Assembly: GCA_012934845.2 (NCBI GenBank)
Contig: WNNJ02002384.1
Coordinates: forward strand, 1-64,000
DNA: 64,000 nt
Origin: Pomphorhynchus laevis
Taxonomy: Eukaryota > Acanthocephala > Palaeacanthocephala > Echinorhynchida > Pomphorhynchidae
Direction: 5' to 3'
Shown: positions 55,023 to 64,000 of the stretch, piece by piece
How positions within the stretch are numbered: position 1 is the stretch's first letter
Layout: every line of letters starts with the position of its first letter
Made by a program: the position numbers and the translations under genes
The notes under the pieces: generated by a model
Database searches by the model: none
Told to the model about the DNA's origin: nothing
The model's input: the letters and a program-made list of their open reading frames with translations, nothing else

Positions 55023-56153
55023 TGTAAGTAGTTACTGATCAAGAATATTTAAACAGAAGACTATTATGAATAAATACAAGATGAAGTAATTTATTCTTTC
55101 AATGAGCAAGCAGAACAGTCTTTTCGATCAAAGCCCTGTATACATAATAATAGTCGGATAGATTTGATCGCATCATAATTCAATGGAAATATTTCGTTGT
55201 ATATCAACAAGGGAATATTTTCTGAATACTTTCAGATTCACTTAAATAGTTAGCAAACAAGTCCATCATTCTCAAGAGATGTTTTTGTCGTGTAGATTCA
55301 TCTCTAGTAATGCCTTTATTAGATTTTATCCTCCGCCATTTTACCATTCTCTTGATAACATCCAAATAAGTTCATCGAGTTTTTTCGCACTTTATTTTTA
55401 TCGCCGACTATGCTGAGGAAAATTTTAAAAGTTTTGTCCATCTCCATAAAATTTTGAAAATTTGTATCGTGTTTTGTGATATCTTTTCCATGAACGATTG
55501 CCATCAAGATAGGCCTAAGCGCCTTTCAGCTCATTATCTTTGATCATGTTGGTCTTCATAAGAGCAACGCGACATTAATTATACCAAATGGCATACGTGT
55601 AGATTAATATAATTAATTATTGACTTCAAATGCTGTGAATTTGCGATTTTTGGTGCGACAAATCGATATTCATTTTATCCTTTCACTACTAACACCTGAT
55701 ATATCCAAGGAGATTAGTTTCTTTTAATTATTCCTAGGTGGAGCAACCGTTTGAGCTCCTTGCGAATAATTAATTTGCCAGTGAAATAATATTCTCGGGA
55801 TTTCGCTGTGATTGGCTCACAATTTTCATTGACGTTACTAAAGAGATCTATTGTTTGATGAATATTCTCGAGATGGACTGTAAATTCATTAATGAAACGG
55901 TAATATCAGGATCTTATCTTACGAATTTTACATTCATAATCTCGAATTTTTACAGATAAGTTTGGCCAAGGATCACTGGAGCGCATAATGATTCTATTTC
56001 GAACAATTTCATGTTAGAATAGTAGCGAGATTAGTATTCGATAGAAATTATACAATAAAGTTTAATTTCACGGCTAGTATTAGTTTTGGGGCTACTTTTG
56101 TACTTTTGAGGTATCAAATGCACCAAAGTATCAAAATTTTTATCGATATCTAC
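55023..56153. other. AT-rich region without recognisable gene
   Basis: No convincing ORF, RNA gene or repeat. A 62-residue minus-strand frame at 55319-55507 has no recognisable domain and I do not call it. Confidence 0.4.
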
Positions 56154-57290
56154 TAAATAATAATAAAGATTTTCTTAAATAAATAAACAAGCCGTCAATA
56201 AGTCAGAGTAAATAAATAAAAAGTACACACGGAGAATATTCAGACATAGTAATTAATCTTAGCTCCTTCCTCTTCCCATACATTACCAACTTTCATGGCC
56301 TCAAATCCATGAGGATCTGAGCCCCCAACCAATCCAGCACGCCGCTTTCCGATTGAACCACCCGGGGTTTTTCACCCCCGAAGAATCCAATCGGCGCGGA
56401 CGATGTTGGGTAAGCGAGAGACGATGAGCTTCAGAAACCTTAGTATTTGCTCTGGGGGACGTCCTCTAGAGAAGAAGACTAATCCCGAGATAGCACAGGT
56501 GCCCAAGAGGCGCACCTGGCTTTTCCCATTCAACGACAGATGCTGGGTCCGTTTCAGAGCCAAACTAGCTCTCTTCAGGATACGTTTTAGTCTATCCAGG
56601 TCAGCTTTCGCCGACCAGTTCACCGAAACGGTGAACCTCAGGTATTTTACTCGACTTGTGAAGGTAGGGAGTGGTTCATAGGCAAATATGGAGGAGAATG
56701 CAGAGAGTGATAATCTTTTAAGCTTTTGCTTTGTCGCAGGGGAGCCATGGAAGACAACCACCTGCGATTTGGCGGAATTCAAAACAAGATTAGACATGGG
56801 TAACTGGTCTTTTAATCTTAAAAAGATTCGGCTGATGGCAGAGACTACGTCTTTACACCTGCGTCCAGAGAACAGGGCTGTGGTGTCATCAGCGTACACC
56901 ACTAGACGTTAATCGCGTTTAAATATTTTGAATAGATTTATGGAGGCAGCAAGATACAAGATAGGAGAGAGGGGAGCCGTTAGGTACACCGGTAATAGAG
57001 TAGAACTGACGCGCATCAGGGTCGTCTTCATAATAAAATCGCTTTGTGTACAGCAGTATCTTCACCATGTTAACAATTCTCGCAGGCAACCCGAGGTACC
57101 TGAGAGAATAGATAACAAAAGGTATGGAGATGCGGTCAAATGCAGCCGAAAAGTGAAGGAAAACAGCCACAGCGAATTGATGGATATTATCCCGACAGAA
57201 CTGATGCACTTCACCAACTGCTGAATGGACCGATCGACCTTTGACGAACCCATGGAAACCAGGTGGGATTACTTCTCTACTGACAGTGCC
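56154..57290 (-). mobile_element. Jockey-like LINE, copy 2, 5'-truncated
   Basis: It is a diverged antisense copy of the LINE at 29396-33197, covering the RT from the 'PPGFHGFVKGRS' segment to the end and the 3' UTR with AAGAAAATCTTTATTATTATTTA at 56154-56178. Identity to copy 1 is high (about 90% by eye). Frame changes separate 57209-56919 from 56902-56372. TCTACT occurs next to both ends and might be a short TSD. Confidence 0.85.
56372..57209 (-). pseudogene. RT fragment of Jockey-like LINE copy 2
   Basis: 57209-56919 has 'VAVFLHFSAAFDRISIPFVI' and GVPNGSPLS. The motif A aspartate of copy 1 (FLDFSAAFD) is His here, and the motif B Gln is Asn. 56902-56372 has an intact YADDTTALFSG and the thumb and C-terminal region to 'RADWILRG'. 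The pieces are in different frames. It is a dead copy. Confidence 0.8.
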
Positions 57291-57727
57291 AAGTAAAGCG
57301 TGTATAAACGTTGATTGAATCGTGACCTGAACAAATTTTTAAATAATTGATTTACTGTTGCTTCAAGAAAAATAGCATCAAAAAATAGGATAATTTGCGA
57401 TCGGCTCAGATCGGCATACTTTCAAAATATCACATCAGGCCATAATGATAACAAATAGTATTGCGATCCCGATTGTTCGATGACACTTCACAGAACTCAC
57501 AAACATATCTAGTTGTTTATCTTCGAGCACACACGACATTCAATATCTTAATCGTGTTTCTCATATTAGTCGGGCAATAGACATCGCTAGTGTCACATAA
57601 TGATCAGCACTCAATGTTTCATGTTTTGTGAATTTGTTCACTTGCGTCTCAGGCTTTTTAGTAAACGTACAATGTCTAATATCCCTTCAAGGCTTTCCTG
57701 ATGCGATTAAAAGTCGTTAATAATACA
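57291..57727. other. Unassigned spacer
   Basis: No gene or repeat recognised. Confidence 0.4.
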
Positions 57728-60055
57728 ATAATTTATTTAACGTGGCAAATGCGTGCAAAATGCACGCTTACATGAACACTAACAAACAAAAAAAAGAACA
57801 TCAAAAGTCACAGGTAATTAGTTAATTGTTGAAACAAAATTGGATTTGGCGTTTGAAATACGGCATAGATGTTGATTGGCGGATATGAATAGGCAGTTGA
57901 TTCCAGAAGAGAGGAGCAGCCACAACGAAGGAGCGGAAGCCAAAAGAGGTAGAGTAGATTGGGACATGAAAAAGAAGGGAATTACGGGAACGCAGAGCAC
58001 AATACACAGTACGAGAATTGTCGAGAAAAGGAAGGTTGAGAAATGAAGGGGTATGAGAAGTTATAAGGCGAAAAGCAATGATAAGAAGACGAATTTGAAC
58101 ACGACAATAAATGGTAGGCCAATCAAGAGAAACAACATAGTGGGATGTATGATCAAAACGACGAAGACGGAGGAGAACTCGGACGGCAGCGTTGATGATG
58201 CGTTGTAAAGGAAGAAGAGTAAATTTAGGTGAGTTGGAAAATAGACTAAGACAGTAATCAAGTCTTGAGAAAAGAAGAGAAGATATGAGAGTCATACAAG
58301 AAGGGAAATCGATCAATCTACGAACTTGACGGAGATTGCGGAGTATCAAGGTAGATGAGCGTACTTTATCACTAACGAAAGGTTTAAGTGAAAGTCGTTT
58401 GTCGAAATGAAAGCCTAGGAAAACGAGATTATCAACGATAGGAAGAATTGTAGAATTTAATGATACGGAAGGAGGTTCTACGCCGAAGCTTCGAGGTAGG
58501 ATCCACATAATATTAGATTTATCAGGATTCAGAGAAAGGCGAAGGAAAGAAAGATGATTGGAAATTGAGACAAGACAACTAGAAACAGAAACACTAAGAT
58601 CGTGAATACGATAAACAGGTGCATGAGCATAGAAGAGAATGCAATCAGCATATCGCATAACATGGAAGTTAAATTTATGAGAAATCGAAGACAAATCACC
58701 GAGAAGAAGAGAGAAAAGCATATGGCCTAATTCGGAGCCTTGTGGAACACCGGACAGAATGGACGAAGGTTGGGAGAGAGAATAGTTAGAATAGACGCGA
58801 AATGTACGGTTCGATATATACTATGACACTGCATAATTTATAATCGCGCGATATGAGTAAGTCGTTATAAACTTTAAGACATGCAATTTCGGTATAGTAA
58901 TTAGAGCGAAAAGCGGCTTGGAAGGGAGGAAATAAGTTAGAGGAAAATATATATGTATTAACTTGCTTAAGAACGAGACGCTGAAGGAGTTTAGAGAGGG
59001 TTGAGAGAAGTGAGATTGGACGGTACGAAGATTGTAGTGAGGAGTCGAGAGATTGTTTTTTGATGAGAGGACGAACAGGTGCGCATTTCCAGATGGAAGG
59101 AAATGTATGACTACCGATAGACGAGTTGAACAATGTGGTTAGGAAGGGTAAGATAGAGGAGCAGATATTTTAAAGCAAGTGAGTGGGAATTGGGTCAGAA
59201 GGAGAGGTTTTATTAGGTAATGACAGCAGAACCGAAGAAACTTCATCAGACGAAACGGGAAGAAGTGGAATAGTTCTGGGAGGGAAGTATTTAAAGAGAA
59301 GAGTGGGTTCAAGGGAGCTACGGTTAGTAGGGAAAGTAAATTAGATAGCTTAGTCTGTAGATAGGAAGAAAATTCATCAGGATTTATATTACAAGAAGTA
59401 GATGATCGTGAAAGAATTGAGTTTAAGATTTTCCAATGTGATTTAGAGTTGGAAGATGACTCGAGTTGATTTCGCCAAAATATAGTACGTTTAGTACTTA
59501 TAAGAATAAGATGTGAATGGCGTAGAGAAAAGGAGGAATCACGGAGATTTGGAGGGAGTGAGTTGGGAGAACGTTTAAGAAAGCGTTTATATATACGAAA
59601 AGAGTGACTGAGTCGACGCTTAGAAAGACTACAGTCAGAATCGAACCATGGAGCATGGCGCAAGCGCTGGAAACGTCGAAGTCGACTATGCAGAAGGTTA
59701 TTGAGGATCGACGTAAGTCGATCCTCAATAATCGATCCTCAATAAATGAGGTACGAGATGAAAGCCTTTACTGTTTGCATTGTTAGGAAGATGAAGATTA
59801 AGGGAAGTTTTATCCGTAGTTAAAGGAGGAATGTGTGTGAGAAGTTTCAAGAACGGGTTTCATAGATGACGAAGGAGTTAGTAAGCAAACGGATGACGAC
59901 GACAGATTGGAAGATATGTGTTCGTTTATTGATGTTCCATGTATAACAGCGGTCTGAGTAGACTGAGAGATATCATCAAGTTTATTTATTGAGCACAAAT
60001 CTGTTTTGTTAGCGTTTAGTACTTCTCCACTGTTTGAGTGGTCATTCCTCATTAG
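57728..60055 (-). mobile_element. L2-like LINE, copy B3, with large internal deletions
   Basis: The 3' end with hairpin GCGTGCA-aaa-TGCACGC (57751-57767) lies at the left. The RT C-terminal part is open from 58721 to 57822 and reads 'VMRYADCILFYAH'. The palm is missing motif A through a deletion at about 58817. 59133-58819 and 59663-59139 carry the linker. Near 59712-59750 sequence jumps from the endonuclease linker to ORF1 across a short GATCCTCAATAA direct repeat, deleting the endonuclease. 60052-59810 is the ORF1 start region (Ser-rich, 'TQTAVIHGTSI'). Near identity to B1 and B2 elsewhere marks it as recent. Confidence 0.85.
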
Positions 60056-60204
60056 CTTACCTACGAGGGCAGCACAGCAGAACCGCAGGGGAAATTCCGA
60101 TTTGAAACGTTGTCCTCGTCGGTGAAAGGAATGGCAACGTGAAAAAAAGTTTGAGATCTAAAGTAAATACAATCAATCCAGCAAATTTAACAGTTTAAAC
60201 GCAC
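60056..60204 (+). other. Probable leader of L2-like LINE A2
   Basis: AATCCAGCAAATTTAACAG (about 60176-60194) followed by TTTAAACGCACAAGGAC matches the A1 leader at 4937-4970. Upstream, 60056-60140 is unassigned. Confidence 0.55.
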
Positions 60205-60474
60205 AAGGACAACCATCGACGCACTACGACAACCATCTACGACAACCATCGACGACAACCATCAACGACAACCATCGACGACAACAATCGACGACAACCA
60301 TCCACGACAACCATCCACGACAACCATCCACGACAACCATCCACGACAACCATCGACGACAACCATCGACGACAACATCGACGACAACCATCCACGACAA
60401 CCATCCACGACAACCATCCACGACAACCATCCACGACAACCATCCACGACAACAATCGACGGCAACCATCGTTT
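60205..60474. repeat. 13-bp minisatellite, about 20 copies, in the A2 leader
   Basis: The unit ACAACCATC(C/G)ACG repeats up to the ORF1 ATG. A1 has only 'ACAAGGACGTCG' at the same place. Because 13 is not a multiple of 3, all minus-strand frames stay open and read the same 13-residue repeat; these are not genes. Confidence 0.93.
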
Positions 60475-61495
60475 ATGGGTGGACGTAAGAAAACAACTAA
60501 GACCGACACCAACTATGGACAACTGCAAGTACAGTGCTCGATACACGACTGCAGCGTCTGGACAACAATCACCTGCGACAAGAATAAGGCTAAAGAGGAC
60601 TTCGTATGTGGTTTTTGTACCAACAAACTAATATGCAACCTTTCCAATAAGCACATATCAACATCCAACACGTCAACTCAAACTACCCCCGTCGTTTCTA
60701 ATGTCCTTTCTCCACCCACCGACCCTGCCACCATATACACTTCCCATTCCATGTCATCTTCACTCCCCGACACCCCACGTCCCGTCCTTCCTGTCTCGTT
60801 TCTCAATAACTTGCATCCATCAATCAAAATCACCTCCACCAACCTCCACTATCCTTCCACTCATAACCTTTCATCACATTGCTTGCCACCCTCTTTATTA
60901 TTATCCTCTATGTCTCCCGTCATCGAAATCAAATCCCTCCAAATCATCAACTGCCAGCTCTTCTATCGTGATCTCACCTACTCACGTCAGTCGTCCTCCT
61001 TTACGGAAGCGCTTTGCTTCTCGCGATCGTTGCGTCATTGTTACTAATATCACGCCTTCTAACTCCTTATCTCCACAAGCACGTCTGGACCACGATGTTT
61101 CCGCCTTCAGATCCATCCTCTCGTCTATTGTTCCTGCGGATAAACCATCCTTTTTCAAGGACATTTCTCCTGTCGCATTCATCCGTCTAAACAAATCTCA
61201 ATCTAATCCTTCCCAGCCCCCTCTCCTAAAAATTGTTTTCAAGCATCGCTCTCACGCGTCTTCTGTCCTCTCTCAACGATTCAAACTCATGTCATCTTCA
61301 ACCACTCGAATTTTCCACGATCGCGCCCCTTCCGAAATCGCTCAAATCTCTTCAGCCCGCATGGAAAAACGCCGTCGCGAGGAAAACGGCGAAACATCAC
61401 TCGCCATCCGAAACATAGACGGAAATTTTCAAGTTGTCCACACCCGTCCAAAAATTCGATGGCGCTCCATCTCTCCTATGTGTCTTCTCCACTAG
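60475..61495 (+). pseudogene. A2 ORF1 (zinc-finger protein)
   Basis: The start is MGGRKKTTKTDTN. The zinc cluster is CSIHDCSVWTTITC ... FVCGFC (residues about 21-49). After a frame change near 60770, the 264-residue frame 60701-61495 contains 'RDRCVIVTNITPSNSLSPQARLDHDVSAFRSIL', 'PADKPSFFKDISPVAFIRLN', 'RMEKRRREENGETSLAIRNIDGNFQVVHTRPKIRWRSISPMCLLH'. It ends 37 nt inside ORF2. One break separates the zinc finger from the rest. Confidence 0.8.
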
Positions 61496-64000
61496 TCTCT
61501 TTCGCCACAGCACACGGTTTCCGCCTCGGTCTCCTCAACACTAGATCTATTCTCAATAAATCCGATCTTATCCTCAACCTATTCACCAAGCAATCCATCG
61601 ATATCTTCTGCCTCACCGAATCCTGGCACTCAGATTCCGACGACCTTTCCATTCACCGTCTGCTCTCTACCGGTTGCTCCCTAGTCGAATCCGCCCGCCC
61701 CCTCAGCTCATGCCCTTCTAAATTCTCTAATCATGGCGGCATCGTCGCATTCGCGTGTCACCCCGCGTCTCTTCGCCAAATCAACCCCCTTTCAGTCCTT
61801 GCTATTTTGAATTGCTCACATGTCGTTATTCTAACCCGATCACTCTAGATCTCGCCATTGTATACCGTCCTGGTTCATCAGCTCCTACTGCCTTATTTTT
61901 TACCGAACTCGCTGACCTCCTTTCTCATTGTTCTTTGTCCTCAATCCCTTCACTCGTTCTAGGCGACTTCAATATCCGCCTAGACCGCCCCTCTTCTACG
62001 GATTCCATCCGGTTCATCAACATTCTATCCAACTACAATTACAAACTAATCTCCACTGCCCAAACACATATACTTGGTGGGACACTCAACATCATCGCTG
62101 TCCCCGATCATTTTGCTGCCTACACCTCACTGTCCATCTCTGATCCTGGTCTATCCGATCACTTTCTTATCACCCTTGATCTCACTCACAATCACACCCC
62201 TCCTCACACACCTACAATCCTACGTCGCCCTTGGAGAAATCTTGACCTCTCCCTTCTCCGCTCTGCCTTACTCAAATCATTTCTATCATTACCCACAATA
62301 ACAAAATCATCTCCTCACGATCTCGCCTTTCGTTTTCGACTCTGAACTCACATCCACTCTCGATATTCTCTTGCCCTTCAAGTCTCACCCACACCGTCGC
62401 TTGCACCGTGCCCCATGGTTTGACATCCAATGCCTACTCTCAAAGCGTCGACTCCGCCATGCTTTTCGAGTCTATCACCGCTCTCTCAGACGCGATTTCC
62501 GCTCGATCACTCCGTCTTTCCGTGATTCCTATCTTGCTCTTCGCCGGTCTCATCTCCACCTACTACGTACCAAATGCAACTCCTTCTGGCAGCATAAAAT
62601 CATCACTTCATTCAACTCTAAGACTCTCTGGCATACTTTTAACTCAATCCTGGCTCGTTCCTCTACGCCTTGCAACATCAATGCTAATGATTATTCGTCA
62701 TTTCTCCAGACTAAAGTATCCACGCTGCTCTCTCACACCCCGGTCTCCATCCCATCCCACTCTGCCCAGTCTACTCTCATCCTTCCGGAACTCTTTCATC
62801 TTCTCCCTGTATCACCTACAGAAGTATCATCTGTCCTCATGTCCTTGCCCAACAAAACCTCATCTGCCGATCCCCTGCCTACTCACATATCAAAATCTAT
62901 ATGCTCATCGATATCCCTATTTCTCACAAACCTTGTTAAACTCGTCCATCCGCAGTCGTATCTTCCCTTCACACTGGAAATCCGCAATCGTTCGTCTCCT
63001 CCTTAAGAAACAATCGCTCGACCCCTCCTTTCTTCAAGCTATCACCCCATTTCACTATTCCCTACTCTTTCAAAGCTCTTAGAACGCCTCATCTTAATAC
63101 AAATCAACGCTTATCTCTCCTCATCCAATCTGTACCCTCCTTTCCAATCCGCTTTCCGCTCTAATCACTCGACAGAAATCGCATGCATAAAAGTGTACAA
63201 CGACTTACTCATTTCTCGAGACAAGGCTCTATATAGTGTTCTCATCTCCCTCGACCTCTCCTCCGCATTCGACATTGTCGACCACTCCGTCCTCCTTTCT
63301 CGCCTTCGTTATGATTACGGCTTTTCTTCCTCCTCCGTAGCTTGGTTCGCCTCATATCTATCCGACCGTTCCTTTCGCGTCTGTTCTAATTCATCATCCT
63401 CCCCTCCCATCCCTATTTTTGCGGGGTTCCACAAGGTTCAGTCCTAGGTTCCCTGCTTTTCTCTCTTTTGCTTGGCGATCTCTCTCCATTTATCAAACCT
63501 TACTCCTTTAACGTCATGCAATACGCCGATGACATTCTAATCTATGCTCATGCACCCGCACATCGCATACACGATATCGGCATTTCTGCCTCCAACTGTC
63601 TTTCTTCTATCTACAAACGTCTCTCCAATCTCCATCTCGTTCTAAACGCCGAAAAGTCCAAAATAATGTGGATCCTTCCCCGTAAACCAAGCATATCTCC
63701 TCCCATTGTATCTTTTGCCTCATCGATCATCCCTATAGTCCACAATCTCACTTTCTTAGGCTTCCATTTCGATGATCACCTTTCCCTTAAACCCTTCGTC
63801 CGTGACAAGGTCCGCTCGTCTAACTTAATTCTTCGTGACATCCGCCGTATCCGCCCCCTTATCGACTTCCGTTCTTGTATGTCTCTTCTTTCATCGCTTC
63901 TTTTCCCTAAAATCGATTACTGCCTTAGCCTTTTCGCCAATTCTCCAAAATCCATCATCCTACCCCTACAACGAATAATCAACACCGCCGTTCGAGTGCT
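61459..64000 (+). pseudogene. A2 ORF2 (endonuclease and RT), partial
   Basis: 61459-61848 and 61755-62345 give the endonuclease ('GLLNTRSILNKSDLILNLFTKQSIDIFCLTESWHSDSDDLSI', 'VLGDFNIRLDRPSSTD', 'DPGLSDHFLITL'). 62371-63006 gives the linker 'APWFDIQCLLSKRRLRHAFRVYHRSLRRDF'. 63193-63447 gives RT 'ISLDLSSAFDIVDHSVLLSRLRYDYGFSSSSVAWF'. Motif C YADD follows near 63515-63530. At least four frame changes are present. Catalytic residues are otherwise normal, unlike the B copies. Confidence 0.82.

Larger units (their letters stand above)
60205..64000 (+). mobile_element. L2-like LINE, copy A2, runs off the window
   Basis: This is the best-preserved A-type copy: leader, ORF1 (60475-61495), ORF2 from 61459, and RT up to the window end with C-terminal text matching 8330-8500 of A1. 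A few frame changes break both ORFs. The RT keeps 'ISLDLSSAFDIVDHS' and 'MQYADDILIYAH'. No tandem duplication is present. Confidence 0.88.

Noticed and set aside
55319-55507. 62-residue minus-strand frame
   Set aside because: Short, in AT-rich DNA, with no domain or conserved neighbour.
60224-60546. Three overlapping minus-strand frames with a VVVDGCRGWLS-like repeat
   Set aside because: A 13-bp minisatellite without stops is open in every frame; no start context or domain.

Overview
This window is AT-rich eukaryotic, almost certainly invertebrate metazoan, DNA packed with transposable elements of several ages, many nested inside one another. The mix is LINEs of the CR1, L2-like, RTE, Jockey-like and restriction-like-endonuclease (REL) groups, Penelope-like elements (PLEs) with GIY-YIG endonucleases and hammerhead-ribozyme motifs, a hAT DNA transposon and a Ginger-like remnant. 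This is typical of flatworms, some molluscs, arthropods and cnidarians. I cannot name the species; a flatworm is one plausible guess. Only one likely host gene is visible, an intronless four-helix membrane protein at 16769-17404.

Layout. 1-4870: a dispersed repeat, an (AT)n tract, an old L2-like LINE relic, an antisense LINE reverse transcriptase (RT) fragment and the sense 3' end of a REL-bearing LINE. 4905-9890: a nearly full-length but broken L2-like LINE (copy A1) with an internal tandem duplication. 9990-10835: 5' end of a REL-type LINE. 10836-13310: antisense L2-like LINE (copy B1). 13310-15370: tandem repeats, one with a canonical hammerhead ribozyme, plus PLE relics. 15370-19580: the host gene, fold-back DNA and a LINE ORF1 fragment. 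19580-29400: PLE territory, with a young RTE insertion, large inverted repeats and a PLE inserted in another repeat. 29396-33197: an apparently complete Jockey-like LINE with both ORFs open and a 13-bp target-site duplication (TSD), splitting another PLE (about 29036-34478). 34480-36600: AT-rich repeats and a REL-LINE relic. 36905-41150: antisense L2-like LINE (B2). 42275-45538: a hAT element with an intact-looking transposase, carrying a Ginger-like remnant and itself sitting in an old L2-like LINE. 47045-53520: CR1 LINEs, one of them young. 53730-55022: LINE 5' end and a 16-bp minisatellite. 56154-57290: second copy of the Jockey-like LINE. 57728-60055: L2-like LINE B3. 60140-64000: L2-like LINE A2, running off the window.

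The most notable points are these. (1) A hammerhead ribozyme with every core element lies in a 415-bp tandem repeat. (2) The B-type L2-like LINEs share replacements of RT catalytic aspartates, YADC in place of YADD in all three copies and Gly in place of the motif A Asp in both copies that retain it. They keep a 3' stem-loop that covaries with that of the A-type copies, which have normal catalytic motifs. This suggests a decayed LINE lineage amplified in trans by a related active one. (3) Two minisatellites sit in LINE 5' leader regions, and the unit of one is present as a single copy in another LINE's leader. Everything here is read by eye: clade names rest on motifs, not on database searches or trees.
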